From Legionellales bacterium RIFCSPHIGHO2_12_FULL_35_11 (GTDB lineage: Bacteria > Pseudomonadota > Gammaproteobacteria > Legionellales > Legionellaceae): a stretch of DNA of 39,844 nt. The stretch lies in assembly GCA_001803185.1 (NCBI GenBank), contig MHBB01000002.1, positions 1 through 39,844 on the forward strand. The letters are read 5' to 3'. A program made the position numbers and the translations under genes. Below, piece by piece: positions 29,984 through 38,447 of this stretch. The notes beneath the pieces are model-generated. The model did no database searches, had not been told where the DNA came from, and saw only the letters and a list, made by a program, of their open reading frames with translations. The first letter of the stretch is position 1, and every line of letters begins with the position of its first letter.

Positions 29984-30950
29984 TTTAAATCTAGCACAAG
30001 CGGTAACTCAGGCGCTAGCCTATGAACTAGCCAACGATGAAAATGTAGTAGTATTTGGTGAAGATGTAGGTAAAAATGGTGGTGTTTTTAGAATAACTGA
30101 AGGACTACAAGATAGATTTGGAGAAAAAAGAGTTTTTGATACCCCGCTTGCTGAATCAATGATTGCAGGTCTTGCAATAGGCATGTCAACCCAAGGACTT
30201 AAACCTATTGCTGAATTTCAATTTATGGGATTTATTTATCCAGCCTTAAATCAAATAATTAGTCATGCAGCTAGGATGAGAAATCGAACTAGAGGACGAC
30301 TATCCTGTCCTTTAGTATTTAGAGCTCCTTTTGGTGGTGGCATTCGCGCACCTGAGCACCACTCAGAAAGTACAGAGGCTTTATTTGCTCATATACCTGG
30401 TTTACAAGTAGTTATTCCATCTTCGCCAAAACGTGCATACGGGCTACTTCTTGCGGCCATTAGAAATCCAGATCCAGTTATATTTCTAGAACCAAAACGC
30501 ATCTACCGATTAGTAAAACAACCAGTAGAAGATGATGGCCAAGCATTACCTCTTGGTAAATGTTTTACATTGCAAGAAGGAGACGATATTACGCTAATTA
30601 GTTGGGGAGCAAGTTTACATGAAACCATGCAAGCTGCTAAAGCATTACACGAAGATGGTGTTTCTTGTGAAATAATTGATGTTGCCTCAATCAAGCCATT
30701 AGACATTGAAACAATAATTCAATCTGTCCAAAAAACTGGTCGATGCGTAATAATCCATGAAGGAGCTAAAACTTGTGGAGTTGGTGCTGAAATTTCCGCT
30801 TTGTTAATGGAACATTGTTTAACTGATTTACTCGCCCCAGTTATAAGAGTTACTGGATATGACGTTGTTATGCCATATTTCCAGTTGGAAAAGGAATATT
30901 TACCAAGTGTCGCGAGAATTAAAGAAAGTATTTTAAGTATATTGGAGTGA
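29976..30950 (+). CDS. pdhB: 2-oxo acid dehydrogenase E1 beta subunit, probably pyruvate dehydrogenase
   Basis: The 324-residue partner of the preceding subunit; together they form the alpha2beta2 E1 that decarboxylates the 2-oxo acid and transfers the acyl group to lipoate. Typical segments are VVFGEDVGKNGGVFRITEGL, FDTPLAESMIAGLAIGMS, EFQFMGFIYPALNQI, FRAPFGGGIRAPEHHSES, GLQVVIPSSP and EIIDVASIKPLDIETI. Length and motif order match the family. The start lies within the last codons of pdhA and the stop is six bases before the E2 ATG, so the three genes form a tight operon. Confidence 0.92.
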   Translation: MANLNLAQAVTQALAYELANDENVVVFGEDVGKNGGVFRITEGLQDRFGEKRVFDTPLAESMIAGLAIGMSTQGLKPIAEFQFMGFIYPALNQIISHAARMRNRTRGRLSCPLVFRAPFGGGIRAPEHHSESTEALFAHIPGLQVVIPSSPKRAYGLLLAAIRNPDPVIFLEPKRIYRLVKQPVEDDGQALPLGKCFTLQEGDDITLISWGASLHETMQAAKALHEDGVSCEIIDVASIKPLDIETIIQSVQKTGRCVIIHEGAKTCGVGAEISALLMEHCLTDLLAPVIRVTGYDVVMPYFQLEKEYLPSVARIKESILSILE

Positions 30951-30956
30951 TAATTG

Positions 30957-32069
30957 ATGGATATTTTTAAATTACCTGATTTAGGTGAAGGACTACCAGA
31001 CGCAGAAATTCATGAATGGTTTGTAAAGGTTGGAGACAAGGTAACTATGGACCAACCTTTAGTTTCTATGGAGACAGCCAAGGCCGTTGTTGATGTTCCA
31101 TGCCCACAAAGTGGGACCATAGCAAAGTTATTTGGTGCTCCAGGAGATATAATAAAAACTGGCGATCCGCTAATGGCTTTTGTTCAAGAAACAAAAACTA
31201 AATGCGACTCTGGCACGGTTGTTGGAAATCTTGAAGAAAGTGATGAAATAACCGAAGATAATTTTACTATAGGATCTAAAACATTAACTAGAGATACACC
31301 AAGAACTACTCCTAAGACTAGAATGCTAGCCAAAAAGCTTGGTGTTAATCTAAATACTTTAGTTGGAACTGGTGAATATGGCATGATAACCAGTGAAGAT
31401 GTAAAACAAGCCTCTGAAAAAAATTCAATTTTACCAGAAGATTTTGAGCAACTTAAAGGCGTAAGAAGAGCTATGCTGCATAGCATGGAAGAATCACATA
31501 GTGAGGTAGTGCCAGTTGCAATTTTTGATGAAGCCGACATTAGTTCCTGGAAAAAAGGCACGGATATTACAACTAGACTTATAGAAGCGATTGTTGGCGC
31601 ATGTAAAATTGAACCAGCTCTTAACGCCTGGTTTAATAAAGCTCATAATGCCCGCAAATGTTTTGAGGAAGTAAATTTAGGACTCGCTATGGATAATGAA
31701 GAAGGTCTTTTTGTACCAGTTATTCATAATGCAGAAAAAAAATCTTCCTCTGAACTTAGAAAAATTATAAATGAATATAAAAAATCAGTATTAGAAAGAA
31801 CTATCCCTACAGAAAATCTAAAAGGCTCAACTATTACACTATCAAATTTTGGTAAATTTGCTGGAAGATTTGCAAGCCCAATAATAGTTCTCCCAACCGT
31901 AGCAATTCTAGCTGTTGGCAGACTATATGAAGGAGCTGTTAGTCAAGATGGCAAATTATCTTCTAGAGAATTACTTCCACTTTCTTTAAGCTTCGATCAT
32001 AGGGCTGTAACTGGTGGAGAAGCGACTAGATTTTTAGGGGAAGTAATGCATTTACTTCAAAAGCCATAA
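30957..32069 (+). CDS. pdhC: Dihydrolipoamide acyltransferase (E2), probably pyruvate dehydrogenase
   Basis: Core of the dehydrogenase complex, passing the acyl group from lipoate to CoA. One N-terminal lipoyl domain has the lipoyl lysine in METAKAVVDV near residue 46. A linker leads to an E3/E1-binding domain (RMLAKKLGVNLNTLVGTGEYG), and the catalytic domain ends with SFDHRAVTGGEATRFLGEV, which holds the His-x-x-x-Gly active site. It has 370 residues, at the short end for a one-lipoyl E2. Start ATG 30957 has GGAG upstream. No dihydrolipoamide dehydrogenase (E3) follows; it must be encoded elsewhere. Its 3' end overlaps the convergent nuclease gene by 13 bases. Confidence 0.9.
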   Translation: MDIFKLPDLGEGLPDAEIHEWFVKVGDKVTMDQPLVSMETAKAVVDVPCPQSGTIAKLFGAPGDIIKTGDPLMAFVQETKTKCDSGTVVGNLEESDEITEDNFTIGSKTLTRDTPRTTPKTRMLAKKLGVNLNTLVGTGEYGMITSEDVKQASEKNSILPEDFEQLKGVRRAMLHSMEESHSEVVPVAIFDEADISSWKKGTDITTRLIEAIVGACKIEPALNAWFNKAHNARKCFEEVNLGLAMDNEEGLFVPVIHNAEKKSSSELRKIINEYKKSVLERTIPTENLKGSTITLSNFGKFAGRFASPIIVLPTVAILAVGRLYEGAVSQDGKLSSRELLPLSLSFDHRAVTGGEATRFLGEVMHLLQKP

Positions 32070-32890
32070 ATCCAATTAATTAGCGATGCTTTGGCTGCCA
32101 GCCTACATCCAGCCAATGCTATTCTTTGCTTACTAATATTTTCAGCTTTATACTGATAGTTTTTATCTAAAGAAAATTGATAGGAAAAGTTTATAGCAAT
32201 TTTATGCGATTCAAACGCCCACTTCATAGGATTATCAGAAGCATATTCTTTATATTTTAATTTATCACATGGCCATTTATCAGATATATTTCTCGCCATT
32301 TTTTTTACATCTTTCGCCGTATATTTTTTCTTTACTCTGAAACTTCCTGCCCCTCTGTCCCAATATGCATGCAAATTTTTAGCTACACTATTTTTGGGAA
32401 GAATGACTAGATTACCTCCCATATCTCCCATAGGATTTTTTTTGCTAACTAAAGTAACGCTATGTAAAGGTTGATGAATATCACCAACGACATGCCAAAG
32501 AATTCTAGCCGCAATTGCTTTATCTAGGTCTGGGGCATTCTTATCTTGCAAAGTTAACATTGACATATTAATTGCAAATACCGCATTAGACTTATCTACT
32601 TTTACTAACTTTGAGCCATCTTTTGAAAAAGGCAAGTCAATATAATGAAAGCTTCGTAAAGGCTTTAAATTTTCATTATATAAATTATCCATCCAGATTG
32701 CGGAATTAACTAGAGTGTATTTACGAGAATTTTTATTTAATAGATTATTTAACCTATTAAAATACGCTCGTTCTACACTATTCATATTATCTAATGCTAT
32801 CTGAGCTACTAAGCGATGTCCTAAAGAGTTCCATGAAAATCCTGAATTTACAAATAACAATAATAAAAGTGGTATAATTTTTTTCATCAT
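32057..32890 (-). CDS. Secreted S1/P1-family nuclease
   Basis: A 277-residue zinc-dependent nuclease that degrades single-stranded nucleic acids or removes 3' phosphates. The signal peptide MMKKIIPLLLLLFVNSGFS would be cut so that Trp becomes residue 1, as the family needs for its first zinc site (WNSLGH). Other zinc ligands are seen in AIWMDNL, SFHYIDLP, HVVGDIHQPLHS and NLHAYWDRG. All expected ligands are present, so it should be active. Convergent with the dehydrogenase operon; the preceding gene on the same strand is the F-box-like candidate effector. It may supply nucleotides or phosphate, or act on host nucleic acid; that is inference. Confidence 0.9.
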   Translation of the reverse strand: MMKKIIPLLLLLFVNSGFSWNSLGHRLVAQIALDNMNSVERAYFNRLNNLLNKNSRKYTLVNSAIWMDNLYNENLKPLRSFHYIDLPFSKDGSKLVKVDKSNAVFAINMSMLTLQDKNAPDLDKAIAARILWHVVGDIHQPLHSVTLVSKKNPMGDMGGNLVILPKNSVAKNLHAYWDRGAGSFRVKKKYTAKDVKKMARNISDKWPCDKLKYKEYASDNPMKWAFESHKIAINFSYQFSLDKNYQYKAENISKQRIALAGCRLAAKASLINWIYGF

Positions 32891-33054
32891 AAAGTCCCCA
32901 TGTGCATGACAAAAAAATCCCTGATAGGGGTCGGAATGGCTTTATGGCCCCAAACACCTTGGATATTTAGAGACGTGATTCATGCCTCATGTTAGGATAA
33001 GTCGAGTCAAAGTCATTGCAAAAAACATACAAAATTCCTCAGCAAACGATAACA

Positions 33055-34599
33055 TTAACGACCTAATTTTAATCCAGCAATCGGCGCCGGCAGCTCAATA
33101 GGGATCTCAACCGTGTTGGTTGCATCAACACTCAGCCGATTTTTGGCGATTAAATCGATGACCCCGCCGCGGCTAGCGCCCGACCCGCGCCCTAGAATAC
33201 TGCCCAGCCACCCCTCCCACTCACCTTTATATATTGCAAAACCAGAATTAGAATCAACACCGAAATTCGCTAAAAACTCGTTGGCCTTAACGTCAAATAA
33301 CAATTCTTGTTTATCGGTTCTCCAGTTATAAATCATGAAGCTGCGAAGAAACGGAGACGCATTAAAATTATTGGGTAAAGGACAAAATGGACGTTTTTTT
33401 TCACAAAACCGCTGTATTACCCATATCACCTCTTTTTGAAGTCGACCTAATTCAGACCGCCAAACCCTATCAGCTTCAGTATACAATGCTTTATTCCGCT
33501 CCGGATTCTGCTCAGCAACAGCGGCTTGAGATAAATCAATGCATTTTAGATAAGCATTGGTGAGGCGATTAAAATCGTGATGGGTGTCAATAGTATCAAT
33601 GCCGTCTTGTTTATAATGAATGCCGGCTCGCAAGAGTTTGATGGGCTGATGGGTTTGACGATTGCTAAAAATGTCTTTAAATAAGCCATGCTCCGCATTG
33701 CTTGAACGCCTGACCGTATTAGGCCTCATCTTTGTCATGTCTGACTTGAAAGCATCAACGGCGGTTTGTTGCGTTTCTGATAAAGTTTTACTGACGTCGA
33801 TGGGCTCAAGCACTTTTGTTACTGGATTGGCGTAATACAAATGAACCTGGTTATCTCTGTATTTCCAACACACAATCCCATCAGGGTTTTTGAGTAACGC
33901 TCTGGTGAGGGATTTGTTCTCAAGAACTACATCGAAAATCTCCGTCGTCTCCAAACAGTTTTCATATTGAGGTGGTTTATCACTTGTCACATACAGTAAG
34001 TCAGCACCACCTTTGCCCATGGCTTGCTGCTGTTTTTGCCACGTCTCGAAAAATGGCGTACGTTTATCTTCAGGAAGGTTGGTCGCAAATGCTTTAATCT
34101 TGTTCCAGATGTCGTCATCACATAGAAAATAAACCAAATCAACAGTGGATACATTGTAATAAACTTGCTCTGCTGCCTTGAATGAAATCTCTGGGTATGT
34201 ATGAAAAAAAATCTCAGGGTCTTTGGCTAATAACTTGAGTAGTTTTTCTGGTTGGCCGGTGAGTACATGGTAGCAGGCGATCCGTGCATTAAGGGCCCTG
34301 TCTTCACCAATCGTCTGGTTAAAAAATCGATTGACGCCACGTAACTTTTGTTGTTCTTTTAGCGTTGAATAATCCCCAATCCTATATTTCAATAGTGCAT
34401 CAGGTAAATCAGTGATCCCATTCTTATGGTTATCTGTACCAAAACTACTGGATGAAAATGACTTAATTGGTAGATCCGCGCTAGATAATGCTTCATTGGT
34501 TAATAACGTATCAGGTGTATCAGATGAACGCTTTTTAGATGATCGCTTTTTATCATCCTCAGCATCTTCTGAACCTGGTTTTGAGCGTTTGCCGTTCAT
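33055..34599 (-). CDS. Candidate effector with an F-box-like segment and shared family module
   Basis: A 514-residue protein without signal peptide or membrane span. The N-terminus is lysine/serine-rich with a nuclear-localisation-like KKRSSKKR (residues 17-24). Residues 62-97 (LPDALLKYRIGDYSTLKEQQ, then LRGVNRFFNQTI) resemble an F-box, the Skp1-binding motif used by several Legionella effectors. ACYHVLTGQPEKLLKLLAKD looks like one ankyrin-type helical repeat. The second half contains HHDFNRLTNAYLKC, VIWVIQRF and PLPNNFNASPFLRS...YN, matching in order the module of the broken gene at 122-1045. It is GC-richer than its neighbours. AAGGTG precedes the ATG. The F-box assignment is by eye; secretion is inferred from family and not shown. 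Confidence 0.6.
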   Translation of the reverse strand: MNGKRSKPGSEDAEDDKKRSSKKRSSDTPDTLLTNEALSSADLPIKSFSSSSFGTDNHKNGITDLPDALLKYRIGDYSTLKEQQKLRGVNRFFNQTIGEDRALNARIACYHVLTGQPEKLLKLLAKDPEIFFHTYPEISFKAAEQVYYNVSTVDLVYFLCDDDIWNKIKAFATNLPEDKRTPFFETWQKQQQAMGKGGADLLYVTSDKPPQYENCLETTEIFDVVLENKSLTRALLKNPDGIVCWKYRDNQVHLYYANPVTKVLEPIDVSKTLSETQQTAVDAFKSDMTKMRPNTVRRSSNAEHGLFKDIFSNRQTHQPIKLLRAGIHYKQDGIDTIDTHHDFNRLTNAYLKCIDLSQAAVAEQNPERNKALYTEADRVWRSELGRLQKEVIWVIQRFCEKKRPFCPLPNNFNASPFLRSFMIYNWRTDKQELLFDVKANEFLANFGVDSNSGFAIYKGEWEGWLGSILGRGSGASRGGVIDLIAKNRLSVDATNTVEIPIELPAPIAGLKLGR

Positions 34600-34894
34600 G
34601 TTTCACCTTATATTCAACATAATCCTAGAAAAAGCAGTTGAGCTCTACTACGAATGCCTACTGCACTGAATTTTACACTATCCTGGGGTTAGCTTGCAAA
34701 TCGTTGAGGATTGCAGAAATAAAGCTGGATTATGCGTAAACCTGCAATAGTATTCGCTTACAAAATACTACATTTTGTGAAAACAACTCGTCGTTCTGAA
34801 GGAACTGCACCAAAAATTAATTATCTAAACCTCTCTTATAAATTCTAATAATTCATGCAATAATGTAGCCCAAATTATTATCAACCAAAATTTT
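34600..34894. other. Intergenic region with a repeat and likely divergent promoters
   Basis: This 295-base gap separates the F-box-like gene (minus) from the Gfo/Idh gene (plus). It contains the 14-base repeat at 34622 and a weak ACAAAA/TTTTGT inverted repeat (34759-34778). A TATAAA stands some 60 bases before the plus-strand ATG. I see no coding frame or RNA gene in it. Confidence 0.4.
34622..34635 (+). repeat. ATCCTAGAAAAAGC repeat, copy 3
   Basis: Exact match to the copies at 8894 and 8964. Read on the minus strand, the direction of the effector-like gene, it is GCTTTTTCTAGGAT, 22 bases before the ATG at 34599, so it could be part of the leader or promoter of that gene. Confidence 0.55.
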
Positions 34895-35857
34895 ATGAAT
34901 AAACTTAAATGTGCAGTAATTGGAGTTGGTTACCTAGGTCGATTTCACGCACAAAAATATCAAATGCTTAATCGTGCTGAATTAATTGGGGTATGCGACG
35001 TTAATCAGGAAACTAGCCAAAAAGTTGCTAACGAATTAAATGTAGTATCGTACAATAACTTCCATAATTTATTCGATAAAGTTGATGCGGTAAGTATTGC
35101 TGCAACAACTACTGAGCACTATAACATTGCTAAAGAGTTTCTTGCCAGAGGCATTCATACTTTAATTGAAAAGCCTATGACTAGAACAGTTAGTGAGGCA
35201 AATGAATTAATTAATATAGCAAAAAAATCCGGAGCAAAATTACAAATTGGTCATCTTGAACGTTTTAATGCAGCAAGACTAGCCGTAGATCCATTTTTAA
35301 AAAAACCTCTATTTATTGAGTCTCAAAGATTAGCCACTTTTAACCCTCGTGGAGCTGATGTAAATGTAATATTGGATCTTATGATTCACGATATTGATAT
35401 TATTCAAAATATGGTGAAAAGCCCAGTTTTATCTATTGAGGCTGAAGGTGCACCTGTATTATCATCAGCAATCGATGTAGCAAATGCTAGAATTACCTTT
35501 GAGAATCACTGTGTTGCTAATGTTAGCGCTAGCCGAGCTAGTTTAACTACCGAGCGTAAAACTAAAATTTTTCAAAAAAACTCATTTATTTCTATTGATT
35601 ATCATAAAAAACAATTTACTATTTTTGAAAGGGGCAAGGAGGAAATGTTTCCTGGTATTCCAAACATTATTCAAAAAGAAACTAAGTTTGGCGAATCAGA
35701 TGCTCTCTTAACCGAAATTAATGCATTTGTTGAAGCTATATTACAAGATACAAAACCGTTAGTAACTGGCGAAGACGGATGTGAAGCTTTAGCAATTGCA
35801 GCTAAAATATCTGAACAAATAGAAGGAAAATTAAGTTTAAGATATGAACAACTCTAA
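34895..35857 (+). CDS. Gfo/Idh-family oxidoreductase next to lpxB (GnnA-like?)
   Basis: A 320-residue NAD(P)-dependent sugar oxidoreductase. The Rossmann motif CAVIGVGYLGRFHAQKY is at the N-terminus, EKPMTRTVSEANELI carries the conserved Glu-Lys-Pro, and GHLERFNAARLAV and LDLMIHDIDII form the substrate side with the catalytic His. It overlaps lpxB by 14 bases. In Acidithiobacillus, GnnA, a UDP-GlcNAc 3-dehydrogenase of this family, is encoded between lpxA and lpxB and makes the 3-amino sugar of amide-linked lipid A; Legionella lipid A also contains 2,3-diaminoglucose. GnnA is therefore my favoured identity, but the aminotransferase GnnB is not in the window and the family is broad. Confidence 0.8.
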   Translation: MNKLKCAVIGVGYLGRFHAQKYQMLNRAELIGVCDVNQETSQKVANELNVVSYNNFHNLFDKVDAVSIAATTTEHYNIAKEFLARGIHTLIEKPMTRTVSEANELINIAKKSGAKLQIGHLERFNAARLAVDPFLKKPLFIESQRLATFNPRGADVNVILDLMIHDIDIIQNMVKSPVLSIEAEGAPVLSSAIDVANARITFENHCVANVSASRASLTTERKTKIFQKNSFISIDYHKKQFTIFERGKEEMFPGIPNIIQKETKFGESDALLTEINAFVEAILQDTKPLVTGEDGCEALAIAAKISEQIEGKLSLRYEQL

Positions 35858-36986
35858 AAAAATTGTGATTGTTGCTGGAGAAGAATCCGGTGATATTCAT
35901 GCATCTAACTTCGTAACAGAACTTAGATCTAGAAATATTAACCTCCAATTCTCTGGAATTGGTGGACAAAGAATGAAAAATGCTGGTGTGACTTTAATTA
36001 GTGACTTAGCTCGCTATGGTGTTACTGGATTATCAGAAGTTATAAAACATATATTTGTTATAAAAAAATCATTTAAAGCAATCAAAGAGCATTTAAAAAA
36101 TGAAAAACCAGATTTGCTAATTTTGGTTGACTACCCAGGATTTAATCTCCGCCTAGCTAAGTATGCTAAGCAAAGTTTAGGTATAAAAATTCTGTACTAC
36201 ATTAGCCCGCAAATCTGGGCTTGGAAACCAAATAGGATTGAGATAATAAAAAATAATGTAGATAAAATGGCTGTTATTTTACCATTCGAAAAGGCAATTT
36301 ATACCAAAGCTAATGTACCAGTGAGTTTTGTTGGGCATCCTTTAGTTAAAAAAATAACTATTTCTCAAGACATTCTAAATGTTAAAGAGCAACTGGGTAT
36401 TCCGCAAGATAAAGTGATTTGTGCTATGCTGCCTGGCAGCAGAAAAAATGAAATCAATACACTAATGCCTGTAATGCGAGATACAGCCAAACGATTAATT
36501 AAAAAATACCCTGACATTCACTTTGTCATCCCGGTTGCTGAATCGATTGATACAAGTTTAATTGCGTCATATCTATTAGAACTTAAAAATAATTTTACCT
36601 TAATTAAAAGCCAGGCGGTATCCGTAGTTTATTGTTGTGATATTGTTGTTGTTAGTTCTGGAACGGCTTCTTTAGAATGCGCCCTCTTAATCAAGCCAAT
36701 GTGCATAATTTATAAGGCATCTTGGCTAACCTACTTTGTAGCAACAAAACTAATTTTAGTTAAATTTTTAGGTCTTTGTAATTTATTACAGAATAAAATG
36801 ATTGTTCCTGAGTTATTACAATATGATTGTAATTCAATTGAGTTAGCAAAAACTATTGAACAATTAATGCATGATGATAATATACGAAATAAAATGCTAA
36901 CAGAGTTAAATTTATTAAAAAAATCTTTATCAAATGATAAAGCCGATATAACTATTAGTAATTTAATTGAACAAGAGCTTTCATAA
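35844..36986 (+). CDS. lpxB: Lipid-A-disaccharide synthase
   Basis: Glycosyltransferase (GT19) that joins UDP-2,3-diacylglucosamine and lipid X at the inner membrane. The 380 residues begin IVIVAGEESGDIHASNFV and include FSGIGGQRMKNAGV, YGVTGLSEVIKH, LVDYPGFNLRLA, YYISPQIWAWKPNRI, VSFVGHPLVK, MLPGSRKNEI and VVSSGTASLECAL, all typical. Its substrate donor step, LpxH, is encoded about 9 kb away in this window. It overlaps the preceding oxidoreductase gene and is followed by a 92-base palindrome. Confidence 0.97.
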   Translation: MNNSKKIVIVAGEESGDIHASNFVTELRSRNINLQFSGIGGQRMKNAGVTLISDLARYGVTGLSEVIKHIFVIKKSFKAIKEHLKNEKPDLLILVDYPGFNLRLAKYAKQSLGIKILYYISPQIWAWKPNRIEIIKNNVDKMAVILPFEKAIYTKANVPVSFVGHPLVKKITISQDILNVKEQLGIPQDKVICAMLPGSRKNEINTLMPVMRDTAKRLIKKYPDIHFVIPVAESIDTSLIASYLLELKNNFTLIKSQAVSVVYCCDIVVVSSGTASLECALLIKPMCIIYKASWLTYFVATKLILVKFLGLCNLLQNKMIVPELLQYDCNSIELAKTIEQLMHDDNIRNKMLTELNLLKKSLSNDKADITISNLIEQELS

Positions 36987-36995
36987 GCATGACTC

Positions 36996-37087
36996 TATAT
37001 ACCCAAGATACTTCAAAGGGCGATATTTTAGGCAGCATGGTTTTTCATCTGCATAAAAGTCGCATTTTGAAGTGTCTTGGGTATATA
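36996..37087. repeat. Palindromic intergenic element between lpxB and ybeY
   Basis: Arms at 36996-37017 and 37066-37087 (TATACCCAAGATACTTCAAA and its complement with one mismatch) enclose about 48 bases. Transcribed, it would form a 22-pair hairpin. CGCATTTTGAAGTG in the right arm resembles CGCATTTTGGAGTA at 8931, so it is probably a dispersed repeat rather than a site unique to this operon. There is no T-run after it. Confidence 0.7.
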
Positions 37088-37122
37088 ATATCCTTAGGAC
37101 AACATAATTAGATGTTTACGAA

Positions 37123-37596
37123 ATGACATACCATATTGACATTCAAAATGTCTCGAAAACTACACTTCCAATCAGCAATGAAACAATAATAAATTGGGCA
37201 AAACTAACCCTTACTACAAAAATTGAAAAAGCTGAACTGACTATTAGATTTGTTGATATAGACGAAATTACTTATTTAAATGAAACGTATCGAAAACAAA
37301 ACAAACCTACCAATGTTCTAGCTTTTTCAGCTAATTTACCAACTGTGATAGATTTAGAATTTGATCTACTTGGTGATGTTATTATTTGCCCAGCGGTTAT
37401 TGAAAAAGAAAGTATTGAGCAAGGAAAAACTATAGAGTCTCATTATGCACTAATGATAATTCACGGTATTTTACATCTCCTAGGATTTGACCACATCGAA
37501 ATTGAAGAAGCGCTAATTATGCAAAATTTAGAAACAAAATTATTAAAAAAATTAAATTTTCCAGATCCATACTTTGAGGAAGAGAATGAAATTTAA
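37123..37596 (+). CDS. ybeY: Endoribonuclease YbeY
   Basis: Zinc-dependent single-strand RNase involved in 16S rRNA 3'-end maturation and ribosome quality control. The 157 residues contain TNVLAFSA, FDLLGDVIICPAVI and the three-histidine zinc motif HGILHLLGFDH near residue 125, with the following IEEALIMQNLE helix. The length is normal. Its stop lies 11 bases inside corC, and ybeY-corC order is conserved in gammaproteobacteria, usually with the PhoH-like ybeZ before them; here the palindrome and lpxB precede instead. Confidence 0.95.
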   Translation: MTYHIDIQNVSKTTLPISNETIINWAKLTLTTKIEKAELTIRFVDIDEITYLNETYRKQNKPTNVLAFSANLPTVIDLEFDLLGDVIICPAVIEKESIEQGKTIESHYALMIIHGILHLLGFDHIEIEEALIMQNLETKLLKKLNFPDPYFEEENEI

Positions 37597-38410
37597 AGAA
37601 ATAAAATTACACGTTAAAGAATGGCTAAAAAATTTATTTAACTTTAACCCAGAAAACAAAGAACAGCTAATAAATCTTCTTCGCGAATTATCAAATAATA
37701 ATATTATTAACTCAGAGATATTGTCAGTCATAGAGGGCGCTATTACATTTGAAGATTTACAAGTTCGAGATATCATGTTACCAAAAAAACAGATGACTTG
37801 TCTTGATAAAGATGCTCAATTAAGCGAAATAATCAAAATAGTTACAGAGTCAGGACATTCGCGTTTTCCCGTTATAGGAGAAAACAAAGATGAAGTTATC
37901 GGGATTTTACACGCTAAAGATTTACTTAAATTTCAAACTGCAAAAGATCGAGAGTTAGATTTAACAGACATAATTCGCCAAACTCCGATTGTACCAGAAA
38001 GTAAACGGCTAGACTCTTTATTAAATGACCTGAAAACAAACCGTAATCATATGGCGATTGTCGTTGATGAATACGGTTTGGTTTCAGGATTTGTGACGAT
38101 AGAAGACATTATCGAACAAATTATTGGTGAAATTGCAGATGAATTTGACATAGATGAAGAAGCGTATATTAAAGCTCATGGAGAAAAAAACTATATTATC
38201 AAAGCTCATATGCCAATTGCTGACTTTAACGAAGAATTAAAGGCCAACTTTAATGACGATATTTATGATACAATTGGCGGGATTTTAATGGCAAGCTTTG
38301 GTCATTTACCTAAATCATCTGAAACGATATTCATTGATGGTTTTGAATTTATAATAAGAAGTGCTGATGCAAGATGCATTCATTTAATTGAATGTTTTGA
38401 CAGAAGATAA
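37586..38410 (+). CDS. corC: CorC/HlyC-family protein with paired CBS domains
   Basis: A 274-residue cytoplasmic protein equivalent to E. coli YbeX/CorC, linked to magnesium/cobalt efflux and to ribosome homeostasis. It has an N-terminal acidic region, two CBS domains (VRDIMLPKKQMTCLDKDAQL and DIIRQTPIVPESKRLDSLL, each with its GHSRFPVIGE / NHMAIVVDEYGLVSGFVTIED partner), and a C-terminal transporter-associated domain (FDIDEEAYIKAHGEKNYIIK ... DTIGGILMASFGHLPK). The start is ATG 37586, with GAGGAAGA upstream; a TTG at 37574 would add only four residues. It overlaps ybeY by 11 bases. Confidence 0.92.
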   Translation: MKFKEIKLHVKEWLKNLFNFNPENKEQLINLLRELSNNNIINSEILSVIEGAITFEDLQVRDIMLPKKQMTCLDKDAQLSEIIKIVTESGHSRFPVIGENKDEVIGILHAKDLLKFQTAKDRELDLTDIIRQTPIVPESKRLDSLLNDLKTNRNHMAIVVDEYGLVSGFVTIEDIIEQIIGEIADEFDIDEEAYIKAHGEKNYIIKAHMPIADFNEELKANFNDDIYDTIGGILMASFGHLPKSSETIFIDGFEFIIRSADARCIHLIECFDRR

Positions 38411-38447
38411 GAAGATGTTTGGTTCATGGCCATGACCAAACAGCTTC
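38411..38447. other. Near-perfect hairpin between corC and serS
   Basis: GAAGATGTTTGGTTCATGG (38411-38429) faces CCATGACCAAACAGCTTC (38430-38447) with almost no loop, one mismatch and one bulge. It starts right after the corC stop and ends 13 bases before the serS ribosome binding site. There is no T-run, so it looks more like a processing or mRNA-stability element, or a small repeat, than a classic terminator. Confidence 0.65.
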
